Positions 1-8,891 of a stretch of DNA of 64,000 bases are shown in pieces; positions within the stretch are counted from its first letter, which is position 1, and the number at the start of each line of letters is the position of its first letter. The translations under genes and the position numbers were made by a program. This DNA comes from an uncultured Myxococcales bacterium (lineage in GTDB: Bacteria; Myxococcota_A; UBA9042), in assembly GCA_903842345.1 (NCBI GenBank), contig CAIMLR010000002.1, forward strand, positions 186,001-250,000. Direction: 5' to 3'. The notes beneath the pieces were generated by a model that was not told the DNA's origin, did no database searches, and saw only the letters and a list, made by a program, of their open reading frames with translations.

Positions 1-1
1 G

Positions 2-922
2 GATGAAGTGATCGCGCTGTACGAGCAGCCGCTTTTGGAGCTCGTGTGGCAAGCCGCGGCAGTGCACCGCCAGCACCACGATCCGCTGGCGATCCAGCGC
101 AGCACGCTGCTGTCCGTGAAGACCGGCGGCTGCAGCGAAAATTGCGGCTATTGTCCGCAGAGCGCGCACCACGACGGTCCGGCGCGCAAATCCCAGGGCA
201 TGATGAGCCTGGACGACGTGCGGCTGGCGGCGACGCGCGCCAAGGAATCGGGCGCCTCGCGGTTTTGCATGGGCGCGGCGTGGCGCGAGGTCAAGGACGG
301 CGCGCAGTTCGACAGCGTGATTGAGATGGTGGAGACCGTTTCCGGGATGGGCCTCGAAGCGTGCGTCACCCTCGGCATGGTCACCGCGCCGCAAGCTGTT
401 CGGCTCAAGGCGGCGGGGCTCACGGCGTACAACCACAACCTGGACACGTCGAGCGAGCATTACGGGGCGATCATCTCGACCCGCACCTACGAGGACCGGC
501 TGCAGACGCTCGCCAACGTGCAGCAAGCCGGGCTGCAGGCGTGCTGTGGCGGCATCCTCGGCATGGGCGAGACGGCCAAGGATCGCTGCATGCTGCTGCA
601 AACGCTGGCCAGCCTGGACCCGCAGCCGGAGTCTGTGCCGCTCAACGTGCTGGTGCGCGTGCCGGGCACGCCGCTGGCGGACGCGCCCGATTTTGACCCG
701 TTGGAGCTGGTCCGTGCGGTCGCCTTGGCGCGGCTCCTGATGCCCAAGTCGCGGGTGCGGCTGTCCGCGGGTCGCAGCGATCTGAGCCGCGAGGCCCAAG
801 CGCTGTGCTTCCTCGCCGGTGCCAATTCCATCTTCTTTGGCGACCAACTGCTGACGACAACCAACCCACAAGTCGCCGCCGACGAACAGCTGATGCGCGA
901 CCTGGGGCTGCACGCGGCATGA
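2..922 (+). CDS. bioB: Biotin synthase BioB (5' end cut by window edge)
   Basis: BioB is a radical-SAM enzyme that inserts sulfur into dethiobiotin, the last step of biotin synthesis in the cytoplasm. The motif [11 protein letters not shown] is the CxxxCxxC [4Fe-4S]/SAM site, followed by the family segments [16 protein letters not shown] and a C-terminal [13 protein letters not shown] lies at base 8, but the frame is open to the left edge and the preceding codons (Asp-Glu) continue the usual BioB N-terminal helix, so the true start is probably upstream of the window. The stop overlaps the bioF start by 4 bases (ATGA). It heads a bioB-F-D-A operon, which fixes the assignment. Confidence 0.95.
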   Translation, partial: DEVIALYEQPLLELVWQAAAVHRQHHDPLAIQRSTLLSVKTGGCSENCGYCPQSAHHDGPARKSQGMMSLDDVRLAATRAKESGASRFCMGAAWREVKDGAQFDSVIEMVETVSGMGLEACVTLGMVTAPQAVRLKAAGLTAYNHNLDTSSEHYGAIISTRTYEDRLQTLANVQQAGLQACCGGILGMGETAKDRCMLLQTLASLDPQPESVPLNVLVRVPGTPLADAPDFDPLELVRAVALARLLMPKSRVRLSAGRSDLSREAQALCFLAGANSIFFGDQLLTTTNPQVAADEQLMRDLGLHAA

Positions 923-2046
923 CGGCCCAGGCGCGTTTTTTGGCTGACCTGACTGCCGGCCTGACCGAGCGCGCGGCGGCCGGGCTGCTGCGGACGCTGG
1001 CTTTGCCGGCGGGCATCGACGTCACGTCCAACGACTACCTTGGCTACGCAGCGGATCCACAGATTGCGGCGCAAACGGCCGATTTCGTCCGCACGCACGG
1101 CGCAGGTTCAGGCGCGGCCCGACTGCTGCGCGGGCATCTGGACCTGCACGCGCAGGCGGAAGCGGCGTTGGCGGCGTATTCCCAGCGCGAGGCAGCGCTC
1201 CTCTTCAGCTCCGGCTGGGCCGCCAACACCGGACTGTGGCCCGCGCTGGCCGGCAAGGGCGACCGCGTCTTCTCGCACGGCGCCAACCACGCCAGCATCA
1301 TCGACGGCCTGCGCCTCAGCAAAGCGGACCGCGCGATCTTCCACGACCTGCCCCAGCTGCAGCAGTTGTTGCAGGCGCCGCGCCCCGGCCGGGCGTTCGT
1401 CGCCGTTGAATCCGTCCAGTCCATGTCCGGGCAGCTGACCGACGTGGCGGCGATCTGCAAGTTGGCCGCGGCGCACGACGCGCTGGTCGTTGTCGATGAG
1501 GCCCACGCGACCGGGCTCTATGGTCCGTACGGCGCGGGACGGGTGGCCGAGCTCGGGCTGCAAGCCCAGGTGCTGTGTACGGTGCACACCGGCGGCAAGG
1601 CGCTGGGCGTGAGCGGCGCGTGGGTTGCCGCGCCACAGCCGTTGATCGGCCATTTGCTCAATCATGCCCGCAGCTTTATCTACTCCACGGCGGTTGCGCC
1701 GGCGATGGTCGGTGGGCTGCTGGTGGTGCTGGCGCGCCTGCGTGCGGACGGCGCGGTCGTGACGCAGTTGCACGCCAAGGCGGGTTGGCTGCGCGATCGC
1801 CTGCACGGGGCGGGACTGGATCTGGACGGGAGCGCGTCGTGCATCGTGCCCGTGGTTCTTGGCGCACCGGAGCGCGCGCTCGCCGTCGCCCAGCAACTGC
1901 GCCTGGACGGCTTTGATGTGCGCGCCGTGCGGCCGCCGACGGTGCCTCAAGGCACCTCGCGCCTGCGTCTCGTCGTGCGCGCCCCGTTGGCAGAAGCTGA
2001 TCTGCGGCGGCTGGCCGATCGCGTCCTCTTCCACACCAAGGCCTGA
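919..2046 (+). CDS. bioF: 8-amino-7-oxononanoate synthase BioF
   Basis: PLP-dependent alpha-oxoamine synthase that condenses pimeloyl-ACP/CoA with alanine to give KAPA. The 375-residue product has the family landmarks [38 protein letters not shown] and [10 protein letters not shown], with the PLP lysine at about residue 227. The start is the ATG at 919, overlapping the bioB stop; a longer open frame to the left lies inside bioB and is unlikely to be used. The gene ends in TGA directly abutting the ATG of bioD in the same frame, which gives tight translational coupling. Length and motifs are ordinary for the family. Confidence 0.95.
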   Translation: MTAQARFLADLTAGLTERAAAGLLRTLALPAGIDVTSNDYLGYAADPQIAAQTADFVRTHGAGSGAARLLRGHLDLHAQAEAALAAYSQREAALLFSSGWAANTGLWPALAGKGDRVFSHGANHASIIDGLRLSKADRAIFHDLPQLQQLLQAPRPGRAFVAVESVQSMSGQLTDVAAICKLAAAHDALVVVDEAHATGLYGPYGAGRVAELGLQAQVLCTVHTGGKALGVSGAWVAAPQPLIGHLLNHARSFIYSTAVAPAMVGGLLVVLARLRADGAVVTQLHAKAGWLRDRLHGAGLDLDGSASCIVPVVLGAPERALAVAQQLRLDGFDVRAVRPPTVPQGTSRLRLVVRAPLAEADLRRLADRVLFHTKA

Positions 2047-2694
2047 ATGCGCGGCGTTTTCGTCACAGGAACGGACACGGATGTCGGCAAAACGCGGGTC
2101 TGCGCGGCGTTGCTGGCGGGCGCGCCGGCGGCGTGGCGCTACTGGAAGCCGGTGCAGACGGGACTGGCCGACGACGCGGGCGATACCGCGACGGTGCGGC
2201 GGTTGGCGCGATTGTCGGCCGAGCGTGCGCCGGACGTGGGCGTGCGCCTCGGTCCGCCGGTGAGCCCGCATTTTGCCGCCCATCAGGCCGGCCAGTCGAT
2301 TGAGATTGCGACCCTCGCGGAGACCGCGCAGCTGGAGCTGGGCGCGGATGACTTCGTCGTCGTTGAAGGCGCTGGCGGTTTGCTCGCACCGCTCAACGAT
2401 CGGCACACGATGCTGGACCTCGCGCGCGCCCTGGGCTTGCCAGTGCTGGTTGTGGTCCGCGTGCGGCTCGGCGCCATCAACCACGCGCTGCTGACCGAGC
2501 GTGTGCTGCGGCAAAGCGGCGTGACCGCGCTGGGCTTTGTGCTGTCGGGCGCAGAGGACCCGTCCCTGGAATCCGCGCTGGCGGCGCACGCGGTGTTGCC
2601 GGTGCTGGGCCGATTGCCGGAATGTCCGCCCGACACGCCGCTTGCCGCGTGCGGCGAATCCCTGCGGCTGGCGCTGCTGGAGCACCTGCCATGA
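2047..2694 (+). CDS. bioD: Dethiobiotin synthetase BioD
   Basis: ATP-dependent carboxylase that forms the ureido ring of dethiobiotin from DAPA and CO2. The 215-residue product starts with the P-loop GTDTDVGKT, followed by KPVQTG (substrate lysine region) and VVEGAGGLLAPL, all typical of BioD. It begins at the base after the bioF stop and overlaps bioA by 4 bases (ATGA at 2691-2694). Position in the bio operon and motif order make the assignment secure. Confidence 0.94.
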   Translation: MRGVFVTGTDTDVGKTRVCAALLAGAPAAWRYWKPVQTGLADDAGDTATVRRLARLSAERAPDVGVRLGPPVSPHFAAHQAGQSIEIATLAETAQLELGADDFVVVEGAGGLLAPLNDRHTMLDLARALGLPVLVVVRVRLGAINHALLTERVLRQSGVTALGFVLSGAEDPSLESALAAHAVLPVLGRLPECPPDTPLAACGESLRLALLEHLP

Positions 2695-3992
2695 GCCTTG
2701 CTGATCGCGATCGCGCCGTTGTCTGGCACCCGTTCACCCAAGCCGCGACGTCGCCGCCACCGCTGCCTGTCGTCGCCGCGCGCGGTTCCTGGCTGCAGTT
2801 GGCTGACGGAACGCAGCTTTTTGACGCCATCAGTTCGTGGTGGACCTGCCTGATCGGCCACAGCCATCCGCGCATCGTCGAGGCCATCGCCGCCCAAGCC
2901 GCGCGCCTGGACCATGTGCTTTTTGCCGGCTGCACGCACCCGGGGGCTGTTGAATTGGCGGAGAAGCTCGTCGCGCGGGCGCCCGCCGGCTTGGCGCGGG
3001 TGTTCTATTCGGACGACGGTTCGACCGCCGTTGAAGTCGCGCTGAAGATGGCGGTGCAGTACCACGCGCAGAACCGCCAGCCGCAGCGCACGCGGTTTCT
3101 CGCCTTGGAGGCGGGCTATCACGGCGACACCTTTGGCGCGATGTCCGTGGGCGATCCGACCGACTACGCCGGGCCGTTTGCGCCGCTGTTGTGGCCCGTG
3201 GCGCGGATTCCGGTTCCGACTGTGGACGGCGACCCGCTCCTGACCGATGCCGACCTGGCGCCTGCGCTCGCCGTGCTGGATGGGCTGCTGGCGGCGCAAG
3301 GGGAAACGATCGCTGCGGTCATCGTCGAGCCGCTGATCCAGGGCGCGGGCGGCATGCGCATGCATCCACCGGCGTTCCTGCGGGCGGTCGCGGCGCGCGT
3401 GCGGGCCCACGGCGGGCTGGTGATCGCCGACGAGGTCATGACCGGCTTTGGTCGCACCGGCGCGCTCTTCGCCTGTGACCGCGCCGGGCTCGTGCCGGAC
3501 CTCCTGTGCCTGGCCAAGGGCTTGACGGGCGGCACCTTGCCCCTCGCGGCGACGCTGGCAACTGACGCGGTGTACGCCGCGTTTCGCGGTCCGGATGCCC
3601 GCACCGCGCTCCTGCATGGCCACAGTTTTACCGCCAATCCGATCGCGTGTGCCGCGGCGCTGGCGAGCATGCAAGTCGCTGAAGACGAGCAGATCCTCGC
3701 CAACGCGCAGGCGCTGCACGCGTTCTACGGCGATTTTCTGCCGCGCTGCCGCGACCTTCCCGACGTGCGCGCGGTGCGCTGGCTGGGCGGCGTTGGCGTC
3801 CTGGAATTGCAGGGCGGCGGCTATCACGACGCCGATCGATCGCGGCGCATCCGCGATGCGTGTCTCGCCCGCGGCGTGCTGATCCGCCCGCTTGGCCCGG
3901 TGCTGTACACGATGCCGCCGCTGGGCTCGGCGCTGTCTGACGTGGCGGCTGCGTGGGACGTGATTGCGGCTGCGGTGGCAGCGCACACCTAG
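2691..3992 (+). CDS. bioA: Adenosylmethionine-8-amino-7-oxononanoate aminotransferase BioA
   Basis: PLP-dependent class III aminotransferase that converts KAPA to DAPA using SAM as amino donor. The 433-residue product begins DRDRAVVWHPFTQ, and shows SSWWTCLIGHSHP (the BioA-specific SWW segment), ADEVMTGFGRTG with the cofactor aspartate, and the PLP lysine in LAKGLTGG near residue 276. The start at 2691 overlaps the bioD stop; an upstream in-frame start inside bioD is disfavoured. It is the last gene of the operon. The next gene is convergent and ends only 12 bases away, with no obvious terminator between them. Confidence 0.95.
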   Translation: MSLADRDRAVVWHPFTQAATSPPPLPVVAARGSWLQLADGTQLFDAISSWWTCLIGHSHPRIVEAIAAQAARLDHVLFAGCTHPGAVELAEKLVARAPAGLARVFYSDDGSTAVEVALKMAVQYHAQNRQPQRTRFLALEAGYHGDTFGAMSVGDPTDYAGPFAPLLWPVARIPVPTVDGDPLLTDADLAPALAVLDGLLAAQGETIAAVIVEPLIQGAGGMRMHPPAFLRAVAARVRAHGGLVIADEVMTGFGRTGALFACDRAGLVPDLLCLAKGLTGGTLPLAATLATDAVYAAFRGPDARTALLHGHSFTANPIACAAALASMQVAEDEQILANAQALHAFYGDFLPRCRDLPDVRAVRWLGGVGVLELQGGGYHDADRSRRIRDACLARGVLIRPLGPVLYTMPPLGSALSDVAAAWDVIAAAVAAHT

Positions 3993-4004
3993 CGAGGGCT
4001 TGGC

Positions 4005-5840
4005 CTACGCGGGCTCAGTCCCGTCGGCCGGGTCGCCTTCTGCCGACTGCGCCAGCCACACCCGCGCGTATGTGCCCGCCTGCGCCAGCAACTGCGCGTG
4101 GGTGCCGCGCTCGGCGACCTTGCCCTGCTCCAGCACGACGATCTCGTCGGCCGCCGCGAGCGCGGACAGCCGGTGGGAAATCAGGATCGCGCTCGTGCCC
4201 TTCGCCGCGATATCGGCCTGGATCGCCGCCAGCAGCTTGGCCTCGGTGTCGTGATCGACCGCTGACAGGACGTCGTCCAGGATCAGCAGGCGATACCCGC
4301 GGTAGAACGCGCGCGCCAATTGCACGCGCTGGCGCTGACCGCCGGAAAGCGTCTGGCCGCGCTCGCCGACGACCGTCTCCAGGCCTTGGGACAGCCGCGC
4401 GATGTCGCCAGTCAGGCACGCTTTCGCGACTGCCGCCTGAACGCGCGCGTCGTCGATGTCCGCTACGCGATCGATGTAGCCAATGTTCTCGCGCACCGAT
4501 CGTGAAAACAGGAACGCATCCTGCGGCACAACCGCCACGGCTTGGCGCAGGTCGTCGCGTGCCACGGCCAGCAGGTCCACGCCGTCCAGGGCAATCGTCC
4601 CCGCCGGCGGCAAATGCAGCCGCGCGAGAAGGGAGACCAGCGTCGATTTGCCCGAGCCCACCGCGCCATAAACGCCCAGCACCTTGCCCGGCGGCAGGTC
4701 CAGCGTCAGGCCATTGAGGACAAACGGCGCGTCGGGCGCGGCGTCCGGATGGCGGTAGCACAAGTTGTCGATGCGCAGGTGGATGCCGCGTCCGCCCGTC
4801 GGCAGGGGCGTGTCGCCCAGCGGCATGTCCGGCGTGAGTTCAATGACTTCCCACACGCGGCGCAGGGACACCATGCCGCGCTGCAGCACGCCGATCACCC
4901 AACCGCCGCTCGCCAGCGCGCCGACGAGGATCGCGACGTAGGAGGCGTAGGCCGCGACGTCGCCCAGCGTCATCCGGTTCTCCGCGACGTGCTGGCCGCC
5001 GATGAGCAAGAGGAAAAAGATGCAGACGTTGCCCACGACTGCGACGATTGGCATCAGGAACGTGCGTACGGCGACGACGCGGAGGTTCAGCGAGGTGAAC
5101 GCGTCGTTGTCGACATCGAACTTGGCCAAGAACGCGTGCTCTGCCGCTGCGCCCTGCACGACCGTGATGCCTTTGTACGTCTCCAGCACGGTATTGCTCA
5201 GCCGGCCGAGCGCCTGCTGCGTCTCCGTCATCATGCCAAAGGTCCGCGCAACGCCGACGCGCAGCGCCACGACCGCGATCCCCAGCGGCAGCACGCAGTA
5301 CAGCGTCAGCCACGCGTCGGTGTGCACCATGCGGATCAGCGCCCACGTTGCGGCGACCAGGATGTTGAGCACCATGATGGCGGCAAAACCGACGAACGCC
5401 CGCACGTACGTCGCGTCGTCGCCCGCGCGCGCCATGATGTCGCCGATGCTCCAGCGCTTGAAGAACTGCGGGGACATGCCCAGCAGGCGCTGCAGCATGT
5501 CGTTGCGGATGCGGAACTCGATGGCGCGGCCGGGATTGAAGAACAGGATGCGCGAGAACGTGCGGACGAAGATGACAAGCACAGCGGCGGCGGCAATCAG
5601 CCACACCAGCGGCCGCACGGTATCCATCGTCACGAGCTGCGCGGGCTCAAGCGCGGGCAGCAGCGCGTCAAAAGGCAGGAGGTTGCGCAGCGTGTCGAGC
5701 GCCGTGAGCGCGTCGAACACGTCTTTTTGCAGCGTGGGAATGGCGACCGTCAGGCCGATGGTCGCGACCAGGAAGCCGAGACCCGCGGCGTAGATGAGCG
5801 CGTAGCGGCGGGCATAGCGATCGAGGAAAAGGCGGAACAT
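4005..5840 (-). CDS. ABC transporter, fused permease and ATPase (exporter type)
   Basis: A 611-residue half-transporter. The N-terminal half has about six hydrophobic segments (exporter-type transmembrane domain). The C-terminal nucleotide-binding domain carries Walker A GAVGSGKST, the Q-loop in VVPQDAFLFS, the signature LSGGQRQRVQLARAF, Walker B LLILDDVLSAVD and the switch histidine in ISHRLSAL. These are all intact, so it should be ATP-active, either as a homodimer or with a partner not in this window. It resembles the MdlA/MsbA-like multidrug or lipid exporter group; the substrate cannot be read from sequence. I chose the ATG at 5838-5840 because the basic, hydrophobic N-terminus begins there; a longer open frame upstream looks non-coding. 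Confidence 0.88.
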   Translation of the reverse strand: MFRLFLDRYARRYALIYAAGLGFLVATIGLTVAIPTLQKDVFDALTALDTLRNLLPFDALLPALEPAQLVTMDTVRPLVWLIAAAAVLVIFVRTFSRILFFNPGRAIEFRIRNDMLQRLLGMSPQFFKRWSIGDIMARAGDDATYVRAFVGFAAIMVLNILVAATWALIRMVHTDAWLTLYCVLPLGIAVVALRVGVARTFGMMTETQQALGRLSNTVLETYKGITVVQGAAAEHAFLAKFDVDNDAFTSLNLRVVAVRTFLMPIVAVVGNVCIFFLLLIGGQHVAENRMTLGDVAAYASYVAILVGALASGGWVIGVLQRGMVSLRRVWEVIELTPDMPLGDTPLPTGGRGIHLRIDNLCYRHPDAAPDAPFVLNGLTLDLPPGKVLGVYGAVGSGKSTLVSLLARLHLPPAGTIALDGVDLLAVARDDLRQAVAVVPQDAFLFSRSVRENIGYIDRVADIDDARVQAAVAKACLTGDIARLSQGLETVVGERGQTLSGGQRQRVQLARAFYRGYRLLILDDVLSAVDHDTEAKLLAAIQADIAAKGTSAILISHRLSALAAADEIVVLEQGKVAERGTHAQLLAQAGTYARVWLAQSAEGDPADGTEPA

Positions 5841-6099
5841 GGTGCGCAAGCAGCCCGGGGCGTGGGCGGACGCGCGACTGTACCCGGCGCGGGAGATTTG
5901 GCAACGGCTGACGGCAAAACCGCGTGTGCGGTGAATGGCCTGCGCGGCGCACGGCTGCAGATCCGTCTGCGCAAGACGCGGAATTGCCGCGACAACGCCG
6001 TCGCTTGACGGGCCTTGTGCCGCCGGTGAGACTGCCGACACGGGCCCCGTCTCGCGCGCTTGTGGCACGCGTGCGTTTGGCGACTGGCGATGGGCGATT

Positions 6100-7053
6100 G
6101 TGGCAAACGAACCGGAACAGTACGTCCCAGCCCAGGCCTCGCCAGCCGGCATCGCCGCGCTTGACGCGCTGGTCTGGCGCGCGGGACATCGCGCGGTGGC
6201 CGTGATCGGCGCGAGCAAGAACGCGGGCAAAACGACGGCGCTCAATGCCCTGAGCGCGGCGCTGGCCGGGCGCAAGGAACGGGCAGGGCTGTGTTCCGTC
6301 GGCGTGGATGGCGAAGCGAGCGACGCGTGGCTGGCGACCCCCAAGCCAGCGGTGGCGGCGCATAAGGGCGCGCTCGTCGTCACGGCGCTGCAGGCGCTGC
6401 ACGCGGCCGATGGCCGTCTCAAGCTACTCCAGACGCTGGATTTCACGACCAGTCTGGGGCCGACGGTGCTGGCGGAGGCGCGCGTCGCGGGTCCGGTGAT
6501 GCTGTGCGGCCTGGCGCATCGCGGCCACCTCGCTCAGGCGATGGCGGCACTGCGGCGGGCGGGCGCGGATCGGCTGCTCGTCGATGGCGCGTATCACCGG
6601 CAGGCGGCGGCAGATGCGGCGGGCGTCGACGCGCTGGTGCTCGCGGTGGGCGCCGTGCTGCCGCTGGCGGACGCGGTGCCGACGCTCCGGGCGCTGGCGA
6701 CGCCCCAGGATCGCGACGAACCGCAGACGCTGGACGTGGTCGGCGGCTTGACGGATGCGCGGCTCAGCCAAATCCATCTTGCCGGCGTCGCGGTATTGCG
6801 CGTGGCGAGCCAGGGTGCGGTGCTGCTGAGCGCCGCCGGTCACGCGCGCCTGGTCCGTCTGGGCATTGCCCTGACGGCGCGGCAGACCCGGCCGCTGCTG
6901 TGCTTGACGGCCAATCCGCATCAGCCCGATGGGGCGCAGGCCGCGGCCGCGGACTTCGCCCAGCAGGTGCGAAGCTGGGCCGCCGAACAGGACGTGGATG
7001 TGCCGGTTGTCGACGTCGTCGCCGGCCTGCGCCGTGATGGGGAGAAAGCATGA
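6100..7053 (+). CDS. P-loop ATPase resembling the aminomutase reactivase subunit KamB
   Basis: A 317-residue protein with the P-loop GASKNAGKTTALN near residue 35, then a SVGVDGE segment, LDFTTSLG and LLVDGAYHRQAA. This pattern matches what I know of KamB-type proteins, ATPases described as reactivating B12-dependent lysine 5,6-aminomutase. No aminomutase gene is visible here. The start is GTG 6100, the only in-frame start between 5935 and the P-loop; the segment from 5935 to 6099 looks non-coding. Its stop overlaps the selA start (ATGA), so the two are almost certainly co-translated. KamB assignment is by motif memory only; the role with selA is unknown. Confidence 0.6.
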   Translation: MANEPEQYVPAQASPAGIAALDALVWRAGHRAVAVIGASKNAGKTTALNALSAALAGRKERAGLCSVGVDGEASDAWLATPKPAVAAHKGALVVTALQALHAADGRLKLLQTLDFTTSLGPTVLAEARVAGPVMLCGLAHRGHLAQAMAALRRAGADRLLVDGAYHRQAAADAAGVDALVLAVGAVLPLADAVPTLRALATPQDRDEPQTLDVVGGLTDARLSQIHLAGVAVLRVASQGAVLLSAAGHARLVRLGIALTARQTRPLLCLTANPHQPDGAQAAAADFAQQVRSWAAEQDVDVPVVDVVAGLRRDGEKA

Positions 7054-8471
7054 GCCAACTGCTGCGCCACCTGCCGGCCGTGGAGACGCTGCGCCAACAG
7101 CCGCCGCTTGTCGATGTGCCTGAGGCGCTCGCGGTGACGCTGGCGCGCGAGGCGATTGCGGCCGTGCGCGCGCAGGTGGCCGCCGGCGCGATCGCGACGG
7201 CTCCGGCGATGGCGTTCGCGCTCAAGGTGGCGGTCGCCCAGCGGGTGGCCAAGCTGACGCAGCCGAGCTTGCGGAGAATTCTCAATGGATCCGGAATCTT
7301 GTTGCATACCAACGCCGGACGTGCGCCGTTGGCGGCTGGCGCGATCGCGGCGATCGCCGACACCGCCCGCGGTTACTGCAACCTCGAGTTGTCGCTGGAC
7401 GACGGCCGGCGCAGTTCGCGCCAGGACCACCTGAAATCGCTGCTGTGCTGGCTGACGGGCGCTGAAGACGCGCTCGTCGTCAACAATGGCGCCGCGGCCG
7501 TGCTGCTGGCCCTGCACGCGCTCGCGGCGGGTCGGCAGGTTGTGGTTTCGCGCGGTGAGCTGGTTGAGATCGGCGGCGGTTTCCGGATTCCAGAGGTCAT
7601 GACGGCGGCCGGCGCCGCGCTGCTGGAAGTGGGCACGACCAACCGCACGCATGTGCGCGACTATGAGAAGGCGCTGACCCGCGACAAGAACCACCAGATC
7701 GCCGCGCTCCTGCAGGTGCACCGCAGCAATTTCGCGCTTGTCGGCTTTACCAAGACACCGGATTTGGCCGAGCTGGCGGCGCTGGCCCACGCCCACGATC
7801 GGCCGCTGATCGTGGACGTCGGTTCCGGCGCGCTTGGCGGACTGTCGGCGGCGGTGCACGGCGCTTTTGAGCGTGAGCCGCTGGTGGCTGACGTCCTGCG
7901 TCAGGGTGCGGATCTGGCGCTTTTCTCGGGCGACAAGCTGGTCAGCGGTCCGCAGGTTGGCATCCTGGTTGGCAAACGCGCGTTTGTGCAGTTGGCCGCG
8001 CAGAGTCCGATGGCGCGGGCGCTGCGGGTCGACAACCTGACGATCGCCGCGCTGGAGCACGTGCTGCGCAGCCACCTGCTCGGCCACGCGTCGACTGAAT
8101 TGCCCGTGCTCGCGGCGCTCGGCCAAAGCCAGGAAGCCGTCGCGCAGTGGGCGGAACGCATCGCCCAGCGCATGCGGGATCGGCTCCCCAATGTCTGGCG
8201 CGTCGCGGTTGAGCCCAGTGAAGCGCAGTTGGGCGGCGGTACGGATCCGCTGGTGCGGCTGCCGTCGTCGTCGCTCGTGCTGCAGCGCGAAGGGTGGACC
8301 GGTCCGGCGCTGCAGGCGCACTTGTTGGCGGCTGCGGTGCCGGTGATTGGCCGGGTGCGCGGCGATCGCCTCTGGCTGGACGTCCGGACGCTGCTGGCGG
8401 GCAGTCACGGCGCGGCGGAGACCGCGGTTGCGGACGAATTGCTGGCCAGCGCGGAGCCATCGCCAAGGTGA
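7050..8471 (+). CDS. selA: L-seryl-tRNA(Sec) selenium transferase SelA
   Basis: PLP enzyme that converts seryl-tRNA(Sec) to selenocysteinyl-tRNA(Sec) with selenophosphate. The 473-residue product has the SelA N-terminal domain (RHLPAVETL), ILNGSGILLHTNAGRAPL, a long conserved EVGTTNRTH and the PLP lysine in FSGDKLVSGPQ at about residue 296, close to the known position. Length is standard. In many bacteria selB follows selA; here it does not, and neither selC nor selD is in the window, so the rest of the pathway must lie elsewhere. The ATG overlaps the stop of the KamB-like gene. Confidence 0.93.
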   Translation: MSQLLRHLPAVETLRQQPPLVDVPEALAVTLAREAIAAVRAQVAAGAIATAPAMAFALKVAVAQRVAKLTQPSLRRILNGSGILLHTNAGRAPLAAGAIAAIADTARGYCNLELSLDDGRRSSRQDHLKSLLCWLTGAEDALVVNNGAAAVLLALHALAAGRQVVVSRGELVEIGGGFRIPEVMTAAGAALLEVGTTNRTHVRDYEKALTRDKNHQIAALLQVHRSNFALVGFTKTPDLAELAALAHAHDRPLIVDVGSGALGGLSAAVHGAFEREPLVADVLRQGADLALFSGDKLVSGPQVGILVGKRAFVQLAAQSPMARALRVDNLTIAALEHVLRSHLLGHASTELPVLAALGQSQEAVAQWAERIAQRMRDRLPNVWRVAVEPSEAQLGGGTDPLVRLPSSSLVLQREGWTGPALQAHLLAAAVPVIGRVRGDRLWLDVRTLLAGSHGAAETAVADELLASAEPSPR

Positions 8472-8524
8472 CGCAGATCCTCCGCAACTTCTGCGCGTCA
8501 AAGACCGGGCGGTGGTCTGCAAGA

Positions 8525-8553
8525 TTGCGTCCCCCAACCGCTTGCGCCATACT
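8525..8553 (+). promoter_or_regulatory. Putative sigma70-type promoter for the GltF/GltG-like genes
   Basis: TTGCGT at 8525-8530, a 17-base spacer and CATACT at 8548-8553, in the gap after selA. This would start transcription near 8560, about 30 bases before the TTG start at 8589. By-eye match only. Confidence 0.35.
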
Positions 8554-8588
8554 GTCAGCCGGTTTGTCTTGCCCCTCAGGAGGCACCC

Positions 8589-8888
8589 TTGAAAACGCCG
8601 CATTTTTCCGATTTTGCCTCCCTGCTGAAGTTGCGCATGACTGCGCGGCTCGTCGCCCTGCTGGTGCTGATGGCCGCCGCGCTGTCCGTGCCCGCCGCGG
8701 CGCAAGCGCAGACCAAAGGCAAGGGCAAGGGCGCCCGCACGCTGACTTTTGAAGACGACGTCATCGAGACGGCGTACATCAAGCCTGAGGGCGGCGCGAT
8801 CGACGTGAAGCAGAACCAGCGCCAGAGCTTGATTCGCATTCGCACGAACTTCTTTGCTGAGCTTTTCCGTTCGGCGGAGGATCTGTAG
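8589..8888 (+). CDS. Small secreted protein, GltF-like
   Basis: A 99-residue protein starting at TTG 8589, which is preceded by a perfect AGGAGG (8578-8583) at 5-base spacing. An ATG at 8637 would leave a cleaner signal peptide, so the start is uncertain. Residues about 17-41 form a hydrophobic signal ending in AQAQ; the mature part is a short basic linker, then TLTFEDDVIETAYIKPEGG and a C-terminal helix. It sits 3 bases before a GltG-like gene. In Myxococcus the small GltF is encoded directly before GltG, and the sequence is compatible with that, but I cannot confirm homology without a search. Confidence 0.6.
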   Translation: MKTPHFSDFASLLKLRMTARLVALLVLMAAALSVPAAAQAQTKGKGKGARTLTFEDDVIETAYIKPEGGAIDVKQNQRQSLIRIRTNFFAELFRSAEDL

Positions 8889-8891
8889 ACG

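Noticed and set aside
2044-2049. bioF ends in TGA directly followed in frame by the ATG of bioD, while selA is in the window; a UGA-read-through BioF-BioD fusion was considered.
   Set aside because: No SECIS-like hairpin was seen after the TGA, and abutting bio genes are common; ordinary coupling explains it.
4542-6008. Plus-strand open frame of 488 codons across the ABC exporter gene.
   Set aside because: Antisense of a gene with intact Walker and signature motifs; low-complexity Arg/His/Gln product.
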